From Dehalococcoidales bacterium (lineage in GTDB: Bacteria > Chloroflexota > Dehalococcoidia > Dehalococcoidales > RBG-16-60-22), in the NCBI GenBank assembly GCA_023135135.1, contig JAGLTT010000031.1, positions 1-8,162 of the forward strand: DNA of 8,162 bases. Direction: 5' to 3'. A program made the position numbers and the translations under genes. Shown here piece after piece: positions 1 through 6,331 of this stretch. Under the pieces are notes generated by a model that was not told the DNA's origin, did not search any database, and worked only from the letters and a program-made list of their open reading frames with translations. Positions within the stretch are counted from its first letter, which is position 1. The number at the start of each line of letters is the position of its first letter.

Positions 1-2
1 GG

Positions 3-506
3 GAGAGCGTGATGACTTTCCTGGAGAACCTGGTTTTTAGCGGTAAGCTTAAGTTCGACCCGTCCAAGAATGATTTTCCGGTAACGCTCCACGACCCCTG
101 CAATATCGTAAGAAACCTGGGTATAGTCGAGCCTCAGCGCCGTATTTTGAACTATCTCTGCCCGCAGTTCCGCGAAATGACGCCTCACGGAGTGGATAAC
201 TACTGCTGCGGCGGCGGTGGCGGCTTAAGTGTGATGTCCGATGTCAATTTCACCGACTGGAAGGTGTACGTTGCCGGCAGGATGAAGTTTAAGCAGGTTC
301 TTGAGGCCTTCGCCGACCAGCCCGGCCCCGAGGTAAAGAAATACATCTGTGCCCCGTGCCTGAACTGCAAGCTGCAGTTCCGCGATTTGCTGGATTACTA
401 TGAAGCGACAGAAAAATCCGGCATTATCTGCGGCGGCCTGGCCGAATTAATCGTTAATGCCATGGTTGACATGAAAAAGCCTTTCATTGCATGGGAAGAG
501 CGTTAG
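3..506 (+). CDS. dsrK: DsrK/HdrD-like CCG-domain iron-sulfur protein, C-terminal part (5' end outside window)
   Basis: This is the C-terminal end of a cysteine-rich protein of the HdrB/HdrD/DsrK type. The frame is open to the left edge, with codons before the GTG/ATG at 9-14, so the true start is outside the window and those codons are probably internal. One CCG domain is visible: HDPC (Cys at 99-101), 34 residues, then CCGGGGG (204-224), then CAPCLNC (348-368). In heterodisulfide reductases such cysteines bind a non-cubane [4Fe-4S] cluster that handles disulfides. In DsrK the domain is thought to reduce the DsrC trisulfide with electrons from the membrane partner DsrM. The dsrC gene 119 bp downstream on the same strand supports DsrK over HdrD or TmcB, but the N-terminal ferredoxin-like part cannot be seen. 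The stretch from CCG to CxxC is longer than I expect for the family. CCG-domain assignment is near certain; the DsrK name is likely. Confidence 0.75.
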   Translation, partial: ESVMTFLENLVFSGKLKFDPSKNDFPVTLHDPCNIVRNLGIVEPQRRILNYLCPQFREMTPHGVDNYCCGGGGGLSVMSDVNFTDWKVYVAGRMKFKQVLEAFADQPGPEVKKYICAPCLNCKLQFRDLLDYYEATEKSGIICGGLAELIVNAMVDMKKPFIAWEER

Positions 507-525
507 CGAGGATATATCGGCGCTA
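504..525. other. 22-bp near-palindrome at the end of the dsrK-like gene
   Basis: TAGCG and CGCTA flank a perfect 8-bp palindrome, GATATATC (511-518), separated on each side by two bases that do not pair (AG and GG). Eighteen of 22 positions are symmetric. It begins at the TAG stop codon of the dsrK-like gene and lies upstream of the possible dsrC promoter. No T-run follows, so it is not a standard intrinsic terminator. It could be a dimer-binding operator, a weak mRNA hairpin, or chance. Confidence 0.3.
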
Positions 526-559
526 TCATTCTAACCAGTCATCAGATTAGGCTGCTTTC

Positions 560-588
560 TTGCTTCCAGCACCCGAGAACTGTAAAAT
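560..588 (+). promoter_or_regulatory. Possible sigma-70-type promoter for dsrC
   Basis: TTGCTT at 560-565 and TAAAAT at 583-588 are spaced by 17 bp. The -10 matches the consensus at five of six positions, the -35 at only three. Transcription would begin near 595 and leave a leader of about 30 bases before the dsrC ATG, including the GAGGGGAG ribosome site at 608-615. This would let dsrC be expressed more strongly than the upstream gene, which is common for this abundant carrier. Prediction by eye only. Confidence 0.35.
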
Positions 589-625
589 GGTTGTGTAAAA
601 ACTTTCCGAGGGGAGATTAATTTTC

Positions 626-943
626 ATGGCACAAATGGAACTGGCCGGTAATACGTACGAAGTCGATGAGAATGGTTTCATGCAGGAAACCGACAGGTGG
701 AATGAAGATGTTGCTAAAGCCTACGCTGCGTTAGAAGATGTTAACGAGCTAACGGAAGACCACTGGACGGCAATTAATTACCTGAGAAGTTATTACCTGG
801 AAAACGGTATTTGCCCGATGATAAGAAGGCTTATCAAAGTATCGGGTTTCAGATTAAGCCGACTCTACGAGCTATTTCCAAACGGGCCGGCGCAGTCCGC
901 CTGCAAGTGGGCCGGGGTGCCCAAGCCCACGGGTTGCGTCTAA
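626..943 (+). CDS. dsrC: DsrC, sulfur-carrier protein of dissimilatory sulfur metabolism (DsrC/TusE family)
   Basis: A complete 105-residue protein, the usual size for DsrC. The N-terminus (YEVDENGF, residues 11-18) and the C-terminal arm ACKWAGVPKPTGCV are diagnostic. The arm keeps Cys93 and the penultimate Cys104, ten residues apart. These are the two cysteines that in DsrC hold a sulfur atom between them as a trisulfide made by dissimilatory sulfite reductase. TusE-type homologues keep only the last one, so this is a true DsrC. A third cysteine (Cys63) lies in the helical core. The protein is cytoplasmic and works with DsrAB and the DsrMK membrane complex; a DsrK-like gene lies just upstream. 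The ATG at 626 is chosen because GAGGGGAG (608-615) precedes it by 10 bases and the N-terminus fits the family; an inner ATG at 635 would remove conserved sequence. The gene converges with the ABC-F gene. Sequence alone does not tell reductive from oxidative sulfur metabolism. Confidence 0.96.
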   Translation: MAQMELAGNTYEVDENGFMQETDRWNEDVAKAYAALEDVNELTEDHWTAINYLRSYYLENGICPMIRRLIKVSGFRLSRLYELFPNGPAQSACKWAGVPKPTGCV

Positions 944-1003
944 ACTCAAGACCTCGGGGGGAATTTTTACTCTTCTGCCTGGACCTCGATATTGTCGAGT
1001 TCC
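944..1003. other. Convergent junction with a weak hairpin
   Basis: Only 23 bp separate the stops of dsrC (+) and the ABC-F gene (-), and I see no standard terminator with a T-run in them. Just inside the 3' end of the ABC-F gene, at 981-1003, is an inverted repeat: arms GGACCTCGA and TCGAGTTCC (eight of nine pairs) around the loop TATTG. It could end dsrC transcripts about 60 bases after the stop, but it lacks a U-tract and may be coding chance. Confidence 0.2.
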
Positions 1004-2964
1004 TCCTGTAACTTCTGCGCCATCCTTTCGGCCTCGGCGGTGAGCCTGTCCCATTCAACGGTAAGCGCTTTCAGGGATTCTTTAAGTGTCCGGTATTCCT
1101 GATTGGTTTCAACGACTTTCCGGCTGTTTTTATAATGCTCCGGGTCGGCCAGCAGCGCCTCAATCTGGGCTAAACGCCCGGTAATTTTTGAAGTCTCTTT
1201 TTCAATTTCGGCAATCCGTTTTTTCACCGGCGATATTTTCCGGTAATGCCTGTTTCTCAGTTCTCCCTCGATTATCTTGCGCTGGTGCTGGCGGTTCTTC
1301 GCCGTGCTGCCTGGCGGAGTGCTTCTCCTGACGGCCCGGAGGGTATCGGAGACATCTTTTACCGGAGCCTCTTGCCGGTAGAGATAATCGTCATAGTTAC
1401 CGGGGAATATTTGGAGTTCGCCGTCTTTGATTTCGATGATTTTATTGGCGACTTCCCGAATCAGCGTCCTGTCGTGCGTGATGAAGCAAATCGTGCCGGT
1501 ATAAGCCTCCAGGGCGTCGGTCAATATCTCCCGGGACGGAATATCGAGGTGGTTGGTAGGCTCATCCATGAGGATAAAGTTGGCCGGCCTAGTCAGCATC
1601 TTGGCTATGGCCAGCCGGGTCTTTTCTCCCCCCGAGAGTACCCCCACCTTTTTCAAAACGTCCTCACCGCTGAATAAAAACGCCCCCAGCAGGCCCCTCA
1701 GCTTCTGTTCCGGTTCGTCCGGAGCTATCTGCTGTAACTCGTTGATGATAGGGTTCAGGGGGTTGAGAAGCTCGATATAGTACTGGGCAAAGTAAGCCGT
1801 GGCGACGTTGTGACCTAAAACACGTTCGCCCTTTTCGAAGGGCAGCGCCCCGGCCAGAATTTTAAGGAGGGTGGTCTTTCCCGCGCCGTTCAATCCCACC
1901 AGCGCCACCTTATCGCCCCGGTTAAGCTCCAGGTTAAGATCGCGATAAACGACTTTTTCATCGTACGACTTGGCGATATTTTGAAGCGTAATAACGACGT
2001 GGCCGCTGCGTGACGGCTCCGGAAAGTCGAACTTAATTTTCCTGGTTGACCTCGGCACGACTATCCTCTCCATCTTTTCGAGCTTTTTAATTCGACTCTG
2101 CACCTGGGTGGCCTTGGTGTTCTTGGCACGGAACCGCTCGATAAAGCGCATTTCTTTCTTTAACTTCGCTTCCTGCTTCTTGGCTGTGGACTTTTTAATC
2201 TCCAGGTCTTTCTCGCGGGCAAGGATATACCCGTCATAGTTGCCCCGGTAGAAGATGACCTCGTCTTTTTCGAAAGCGATTATTTTCCTGGCCACGTTAT
2301 TCAGAAAGGCGCGGTCATGTGAGGTGACGATAACCGTACCGTGATAGGTCATCAGGTAATTCTCGAACCAGCGGGTGGTCTCCAGGTCGAGGTGGTTGGT
2401 CGGCTCGTCGAGGATTAACAGGTCGGGATTGAGAAAGAGGAGCTTGGCCAGCTCGACGCGCGTGAGCCAGCCGCCGCTGAGTTCGGACAGGGGACGGTGG
2501 AATTCCGATTCGTCAAAGCCCAGGCCGGAAAGGATGATGCGTGCCTCGTGTTCGGCATCGTAGCCGCCGGTCGACTCGAAGGCGTGCTGGAGTTCACCCA
2601 TCTCACGGAGCAGCGCGGCTGTATTTTCTTCGTCTTTCTCCTCGGCCAGTTCTTCCTGGATTACCTGGATTTTATGCGCCAGGGTATTGATACTGGCGGA
2701 AGACGCAATTACTTCATCCAGCAGCTTGCGCCGGGAAGTGGGCTGGATATCCTGCCTGAGATAGCCGATGGTGGTGCCCCGGCGCACGGCGATACTGCCG
2801 GTATCCGGGCTGGTATTGCCGGAAATAATATCGAACAGCGTGGTCTTACCCGTGCCGTTCTGTCCGATGACGGCGATACGGTCTCCCATGCCGACATTGA
2901 AACTGATGCCGCTGAAGAGATACCGGGCGCTATAGGATTTTGATATATTGGCGATGCTGAGCAT
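967..2964 (-). CDS. ABC-F family ATPase (YheS/Uup-like, ribosome-associated translation factor type)
   Basis: A 665-residue protein with two ABC ATPase domains and no membrane segments, the hallmark of ABC-F. Domain 1 has Walker A GQNGTGKT (34-41), signature LSGGW (162-166), Walker [13 protein letters not shown] (182-193) and switch His216. A charged linker (about 245-320) corresponds to the P-site tether that reaches into the ribosome in this family. Domain 2 has GLNGAGKT (357-364), LSGGEKTR (443-450), [10 protein letters not shown] (465-474) and His497. A C-terminal coiled coil covers about 570-655, as in Uup and YheS. All catalytic motifs are intact. Family members bind the ribosomal E site and rescue stalled ribosomes, and some give antibiotic resistance; nothing here points to a resistance role. 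The ATG at 2964 lies 19 bp after the URO-D gene's stop with only a weak GGTG ribosome site, suggesting co-transcription and perhaps translational coupling. Confidence 0.93.
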   Translation of the reverse strand: MLSIANISKSYSARYLFSGISFNVGMGDRIAVIGQNGTGKTTLFDIISGNTSPDTGSIAVRRGTTIGYLRQDIQPTSRRKLLDEVIASSASINTLAHKIQVIQEELAEEKDEENTAALLREMGELQHAFESTGGYDAEHEARIILSGLGFDESEFHRPLSELSGGWLTRVELAKLLFLNPDLLILDEPTNHLDLETTRWFENYLMTYHGTVIVTSHDRAFLNNVARKIIAFEKDEVIFYRGNYDGYILAREKDLEIKKSTAKKQEAKLKKEMRFIERFRAKNTKATQVQSRIKKLEKMERIVVPRSTRKIKFDFPEPSRSGHVVITLQNIAKSYDEKVVYRDLNLELNRGDKVALVGLNGAGKTTLLKILAGALPFEKGERVLGHNVATAYFAQYYIELLNPLNPIINELQQIAPDEPEQKLRGLLGAFLFSGEDVLKKVGVLSGGEKTRLAIAKMLTRPANFILMDEPTNHLDIPSREILTDALEAYTGTICFITHDRTLIREVANKIIEIKDGELQIFPGNYDDYLYRQEAPVKDVSDTLRAVRRSTPPGSTAKNRQHQRKIIEGELRNRHYRKISPVKKRIAEIEKETSKITGRLAQIEALLADPEHYKNSRKVVETNQEYRTLKESLKALTVEWDRLTAEAERMAQKLQEELDNIEVQAEE

Positions 2965-2983
2965 TTTACATTTTCACCGTATT

Positions 2984-4231
2984 TCAACGATATTTGCCGT
3001 ACTCCTTGGTGAATTCAATCATCGCCTTAAAGTTTTCCGGGTTCACCTCGTCGGTAGAACTCCGCGGCGAAATTATGTAGCCGCCGTCTTTACCGATGAC
3101 GTCAATGAGTTTCTTGCAGTGGTCCTTGACCTCCTGCACCGTGCCCACCTGTAAAAGTGATGACGGCACATTCCCCTCGATACATATATGGTCTTTCAGT
3201 ATTTCCTTAGCCCTGAAAATGTCCGTCGTATCAAAGCGTGCCAGCATTTTCCCTTTGGGAAACTCGAGCAGATATTCCAGCCGTGAGGTGCAGTTGCCCT
3301 CGAAAAAGATGCAGGGCGTCGCTCCCCGTTCGATAAGCGTCATGACCAGCTTTTTAAACGTGGGCCAGTAGAAAGTATCAAACTGTTTCTTGGAGAGAAA
3401 GTCATCCGAACCCCGCGTAACGGTCATGAACATCCTGATGTTCCCGTTCTCGTTTGGTGGAGGCATCGGTCTTTCCAGCGTCTTCTGGAGAACGAATTCA
3501 CAAAGTTCGATAAGCTTATCGGGCTGCCGGAACATGTCGAACATAATTCCGCTCATTCCCCGCATGGAATGTGAAAGCGCATCGTAAGGCGGCATCGCGG
3601 CACCCTGAAAATACTGCGGAAAGCCCATGTCCAGTATCATTTGATTAAATTTATCTATCTTGGGGCGCCACTTTTTCATCTCCCGTCCGGCCCTCTGGAG
3701 AGTGCTGATAGCTTTTACGAGTTTCGGCTCGGAAAAGGCGAGCGCCAGCATTTGTATGCCCATCGGGCCGCCGCCCAGGTCGGCTAGTTTCGGCAGCAGC
3801 GAAAGGCCTTCCAGGTTCTCGCTGGTGCGGGACATGAACACCCGCAGCATATAGTCGGACGGGTCGTCCATATACAGGTCGAATTCGTCCGCCTTCAAAT
3901 TATCGATTTCTACAGCCTGGTGCCCCTGGTATGGGTCGACCCCGTATCCCGGCCATCTCATCTGTCTCGGATTTAGTATTTCCAGTGCCTTCCCCGGCAT
4001 GAACGGCTGCGGGAAAATCAAATCCGGCTGAAACTCACGCAGGGTCTTCTGATACGCATCGTACCAGGCATCGAAGTCGTAATAGGCGGCGGAACAGGGT
4101 ATGCCGGTATATTTAGCGGGGAAGTAGCCCATCGCGCAGATAACCGGGACCCTGTCCGGCATTTTCAACTCTATGGCGTCGGTAATGCGTTTTTCTCTTT
4201 CTTTACGCAGTGCCTCGGCTGCTTTATTCAT
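2984..4231 (-). CDS. Uroporphyrinogen decarboxylase (URO-D) superfamily protein, probable corrinoid-linked methyltransferase relative
   Basis: A 415-residue protein of the URO-D/MtaA/CmuA superfamily. Visible family features are PDRVPV near the N-terminus (about 25-30), GGPMGIQ (154-160), FLSKKQFDTFYWPTFKKL (278-295), FFEGN (309-313), the segment ARFDTTD (331-337), and a C-terminal YIISPRSSTDEV followed by PENFKAM. The MRQAGR motif of heme-pathway HemE is absent, so this is not a tetrapyrrole decarboxylase. Relatives such as MtaA and CmuA move methyl groups between corrinoid proteins and thiols using zinc held by H-x-C and a distant Cys. Here the H-x-C position reads F-F-E and the distal Cys is missing, so substrate and mechanism are open. 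Many such paralogues occur in anaerobic Chloroflexota and Desulfobacterota without known function. No corrinoid protein gene lies beside it. It is followed after 19 bp by the ABC-F gene. Confidence 0.85.
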   Translation of the reverse strand: MNKAAEALRKEREKRITDAIELKMPDRVPVICAMGYFPAKYTGIPCSAAYYDFDAWYDAYQKTLREFQPDLIFPQPFMPGKALEILNPRQMRWPGYGVDPYQGHQAVEIDNLKADEFDLYMDDPSDYMLRVFMSRTSENLEGLSLLPKLADLGGGPMGIQMLALAFSEPKLVKAISTLQRAGREMKKWRPKIDKFNQMILDMGFPQYFQGAAMPPYDALSHSMRGMSGIMFDMFRQPDKLIELCEFVLQKTLERPMPPPNENGNIRMFMTVTRGSDDFLSKKQFDTFYWPTFKKLVMTLIERGATPCIFFEGNCTSRLEYLLEFPKGKMLARFDTTDIFRAKEILKDHICIEGNVPSSLLQVGTVQEVKDHCKKLIDVIGKDGGYIISPRSSTDEVNPENFKAMIEFTKEYGKYR

Positions 4232-4234
4232 CAC

Positions 4235-4364
4235 TTAATTTCCTCCCGATACATATATATCGACGTATAATACAATGAAAATCATTAAGGCGGGCCGACT
4301 GCATGGTAGCAGATTTATCCGTCTTAATTCAATAGCGCAGGAAAGAACTAATGAAACAGCGGCT
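4235..4364 (-). other. 130-bp intergenic gap before the URO-D gene, possible weak promoter
   Basis: This gap separates the flavoprotein stop from the URO-D start. Near the URO-D gene it is AT-rich (about 4250-4290) and holds a TATTAT (- strand, 4272-4267) that could act as a -10, but I find no convincing -35 at 16-18 bp. I see no clear terminator hairpin for the flavoprotein gene, no small ORF with a ribosome site and no RNA gene. The two genes may be partly co-transcribed. Confidence 0.3.
4242..4247 (-). promoter_or_regulatory. Ribosome binding site deciding the URO-D gene start
   Basis: GGGAGG on the - strand precedes two adjacent in-frame start codons, GTG (4234-4232) and ATG (4231-4229). 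Spacing is 7 bases to the GTG and 10 to the ATG. Both are acceptable; I chose the ATG because it is the stronger start codon. The choice changes the protein by one residue. Confidence 0.6.
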
Positions 4365-4976
4365 CTACTTTTTTTCCGGAGGAACGAAGGGCGGGCCGGA
4401 GGTCGGTCTGGTGGCCAGCCATTTGCCGGTAAGTTCGAGCATCGGCAGCTTGACCTCGAGGTTCTGGCGACGCGCCGGAATCATATCGACCACATCGAAT
4501 CCGCATGTCTGTAACACCCGTTCCAGACTGGCGCAGCAGGAAATCGTGCCGTTGCCGCTTCCCCCGGCGTAGCATAAGCCGATGGCCGGCGTGCCCCCTC
4601 CGGAAGGAAACGCCCCCGGTCCCCGGCCTGCCGCTATCAGTTTGGGAAAGTGTATCCTGCGGAACCGGTCGAGGAATCCCCGCATGCTCTCGCTCAGGTC
4701 GCCGAAGTAAACCGGATTGGCGAAAACGACCACGTCCGCGGCTTCTATTTTATCCACTATAGAAGCAAAATCGTCCTCGATAACGCAGCGCCCTTCTTTC
4801 CGGCAGAGTCCCCAGCCGTCGGGGTCGCACTGGCGGCAGCGCTCCAGTTTGAGTTCCGTAAGAAACAGGCATTCCGAATTACCCCCGGCATCGGAAACAC
4901 CTTGGCATATAGCGTTTATAGCCCGGGCGGTCTGGCCTTCCCGGTTCCTGCTCCCGGATAGCACTAAGATTTGCAT
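4365..4976 (-). CDS. NADPH-dependent FMN reductase / iron-sulfur flavoprotein (Isf)-like protein
   Basis: A 203-residue flavodoxin-fold protein. The N-terminal strand and FMN phosphate loop read LVLSGSRNREGQTARA (4-19). NPVYFGDLSESMRGFLDRF (87-105) is the second flavin-contact region, and AGGSGNG (137-143) lies near the third. Between the first two is a cysteine group, C47-x2-C50-x7-C58-x5-C64, followed by VIEDDF. Isf-type proteins carry a compact cysteine motif here that binds a [4Fe-4S] cluster, so this one may also hold a cluster, although the spacing is wider. More cysteines (135, 147, 148, 158) occur further on. The likely role is cytoplasmic electron transfer or reduction of quinones or flavins; the substrate is unknown. 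AGGAGG (4985-4990) lies 8 bases before the ATG, and an extended -10 promoter lies upstream. The family call is firm; cluster binding is inferred. Confidence 0.87.
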   Translation of the reverse strand: MQILVLSGSRNREGQTARAINAICQGVSDAGGNSECLFLTELKLERCRQCDPDGWGLCRKEGRCVIEDDFASIVDKIEAADVVVFANPVYFGDLSESMRGFLDRFRRIHFPKLIAAGRGPGAFPSGGGTPAIGLCYAGGSGNGTISCCASLERVLQTCGFDVVDMIPARRQNLEVKLPMLELTGKWLATRPTSGPPFVPPEKK

Positions 4977-5026
4977 GTATCATGCCCTCCTCTGGCGAAC
5001 ATTTTGCAGAATGGTCTTTGTCCACA

Positions 5027-5035
5027 ATTATAGCA
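5027..5035 (-). promoter_or_regulatory. Extended -10 promoter for the flavoprotein gene
   Basis: On the - strand the sequence reads TGC-TATAAT: a perfect -10 hexamer (5032-5027) directly preceded by the TGN extension (5035-5033). No good -35 is present, as is typical of extended -10 promoters. Transcription would begin near 5020, about 45 bases before the flavoprotein ATG and after the methyltransferase stop at 5071. The 94-bp gap holds no clear terminator. Confidence 0.5.
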
Positions 5036-5070
5036 CTTTAGCTTTCGGGGTTTGTATTTCTCTTGAATAG

Positions 5071-6279
5071 TCAGGCGCGTTCCAGAACGAGAAGGCTATT
5101 GCCCTTCCACCTCTCCCGTGTCCTGATGCGAAGCAGTCCCTGCGACTCCACGTAAGTGACGAGTCGGGTAATGGCCGTCGAGCCTGCCGACACCACTATC
5201 ATCCCTTTGGCGGAAAGCTGCTCGGCCGCCTGTTTGAGTATCAGGAAGGTGGCGTTCTTGCCCTCTTCTTCTCTCAACACACCGATAAACAGGTCGACCT
5301 TTCCTTTATTTTGAGATGTGATGCCGACCTGATGTGAGATACTGACCTGCCCGGCAGGGCACTCGTTCAGGATAAGATTGAGTTGAGAATACCTGAGAGC
5401 CAGCAGGTCTCTATCGACAAGGGCTATGTTTTCCGGTCGGATGAACTTCCACAGGGCTACCGCTGTGTGTCCCTGTCCCGGGTTAAAAACAACGGCACGG
5501 TGAATTTTTAAACCTTTTGCGTAAGCTATGGCTTTCACCAGCATTTCACTGCCGTAGCTGAGAGAATCGAACTCCGGCAGGCCGCAGGCGGTCTGCATGG
5601 GGTAGTCCAGGTTCTCCGGGCGCATTTTTACGTCTTTACGGTGGTACACACCGCGCTCCATCGCGCTTTGTTCGGGCTTCGGAGAGGTGGTTTCGCCGTA
5701 AAACCGGTAGTGAAAAATGGCATAGCCGGACCTGTTCTGTCTGAGAGTAACTTCGACTCCGGGTGTGTCATCCAGTATTTTCAAGACGGTCTCTTCGAGC
5801 GGGGCCACCACCACTATAGCCGCCAGCCCGCAGGGCGCGAGATAGCAGCCGGCTTCCCGCAGTAAATAAGCGATAACCGATTCGCCGGCTTTACCGGGAA
5901 TATTGGCGATAACAAGGTCGAAGTCGTTTCGCTTCACATCGTCATAACCCAGGCTGCCGTAAATATCCACGCCGTCCAGTCCGTTTAGCTCGGCGTTCTG
6001 GCGGGAGTACTCCACGGCCAGGGCATCCCGGTCGACCATATGCACGAGGCTGTCGGGGTGTAAACTCTTCAGCGTCAGTCCCAGGGGACCGTAGCCACAA
6101 CCCAGGTCGAGGATACGCTGCATTCTTTCATAGTCCGCCTCGACGATAGTACGCAGGAGGAACCTCGTGCCGGTGTCTATGTCGTGGCTGCTGAACAGCT
6201 CCTGTGAAACTCTGAACCGGAGGCTGTGTTTCCAGGCGTGGAAAGTCACATTTTTATGAAAATAAACATCCTCATCCAT
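5071..6279 (-). CDS. Two-domain RsmC/RlmG-like SAM-dependent methyltransferase (internal duplication)
   Basis: A 402-residue protein made of two related Rossmann methyltransferase halves. The N-terminal half (about 1-195) has motif I LDLGCGYGPLG (57-67), the acidic segment VDRD (82-85), and DLVIANIPGK (121-130) at the catalytic motif. The C-terminal half (about 210-402) repeats the plan: VYHRKDV (211-217) matches VYFHKNV (5-11), VFNPGQGHTAVAL (264-276) stands at motif I, and VDRDLLALRYSQLN (288-301) matches VDRDALAVEYSRQN (82-95). E. coli RsmC and RlmG, which methylate rRNA guanine N2, are also duplicated, but their C-terminal half is active and carries NPPF. Here the N-terminal half better keeps the SAM site, and neither half has NPPF/Y, so the substrate (rRNA or other) is uncertain. 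The ATG at 6279 has a distant GGAG (about 12 bases). The gene follows the thioredoxin reductase gene by 52 bp and is probably co-transcribed. Confidence 0.8.
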   Translation of the reverse strand: MDEDVYFHKNVTFHAWKHSLRFRVSQELFSSHDIDTGTRFLLRTIVEADYERMQRILDLGCGYGPLGLTLKSLHPDSLVHMVDRDALAVEYSRQNAELNGLDGVDIYGSLGYDDVKRNDFDLVIANIPGKAGESVIAYLLREAGCYLAPCGLAAIVVVAPLEETVLKILDDTPGVEVTLRQNRSGYAIFHYRFYGETTSPKPEQSAMERGVYHRKDVKMRPENLDYPMQTACGLPEFDSLSYGSEMLVKAIAYAKGLKIHRAVVFNPGQGHTAVALWKFIRPENIALVDRDLLALRYSQLNLILNECPAGQVSISHQVGITSQNKGKVDLFIGVLREEEGKNATFLILKQAAEQLSAKGMIVVSAGSTAITRLVTYVESQGLLRIRTRERWKGNSLLVLERA

Positions 6280-6331
6280 TGTACTTTGTATCTCCGCAGG
6301 GATGGATTGGCGTAAAGCGAGTGCCGTTGGT

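Noticed and set aside
9..14. GTG/ATG at 9-14 as the start of the dsrK-like gene
   Set aside because: The frame continues open to the window edge and the protein would begin mid-domain; the family has a much longer N-terminal part.
944..966. Intrinsic terminator in the gap between dsrC and the ABC-F gene
   Set aside because: The G-run followed by AATTTTT looks suggestive, but there is no stem of useful length next to the T-run.
811..1058. Small frames on both strands around the dsrC/ABC-F junction
   Set aside because: They overlap the 3' end of dsrC or the ABC-F gene in other frames; their sequences are low-complexity, Arg/Pro-rich shadows.
2497..2943. 148-residue open frame on the + strand
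   Set aside because: It is antisense to the first ATPase domain of the ABC-F gene and shows no independent protein features.
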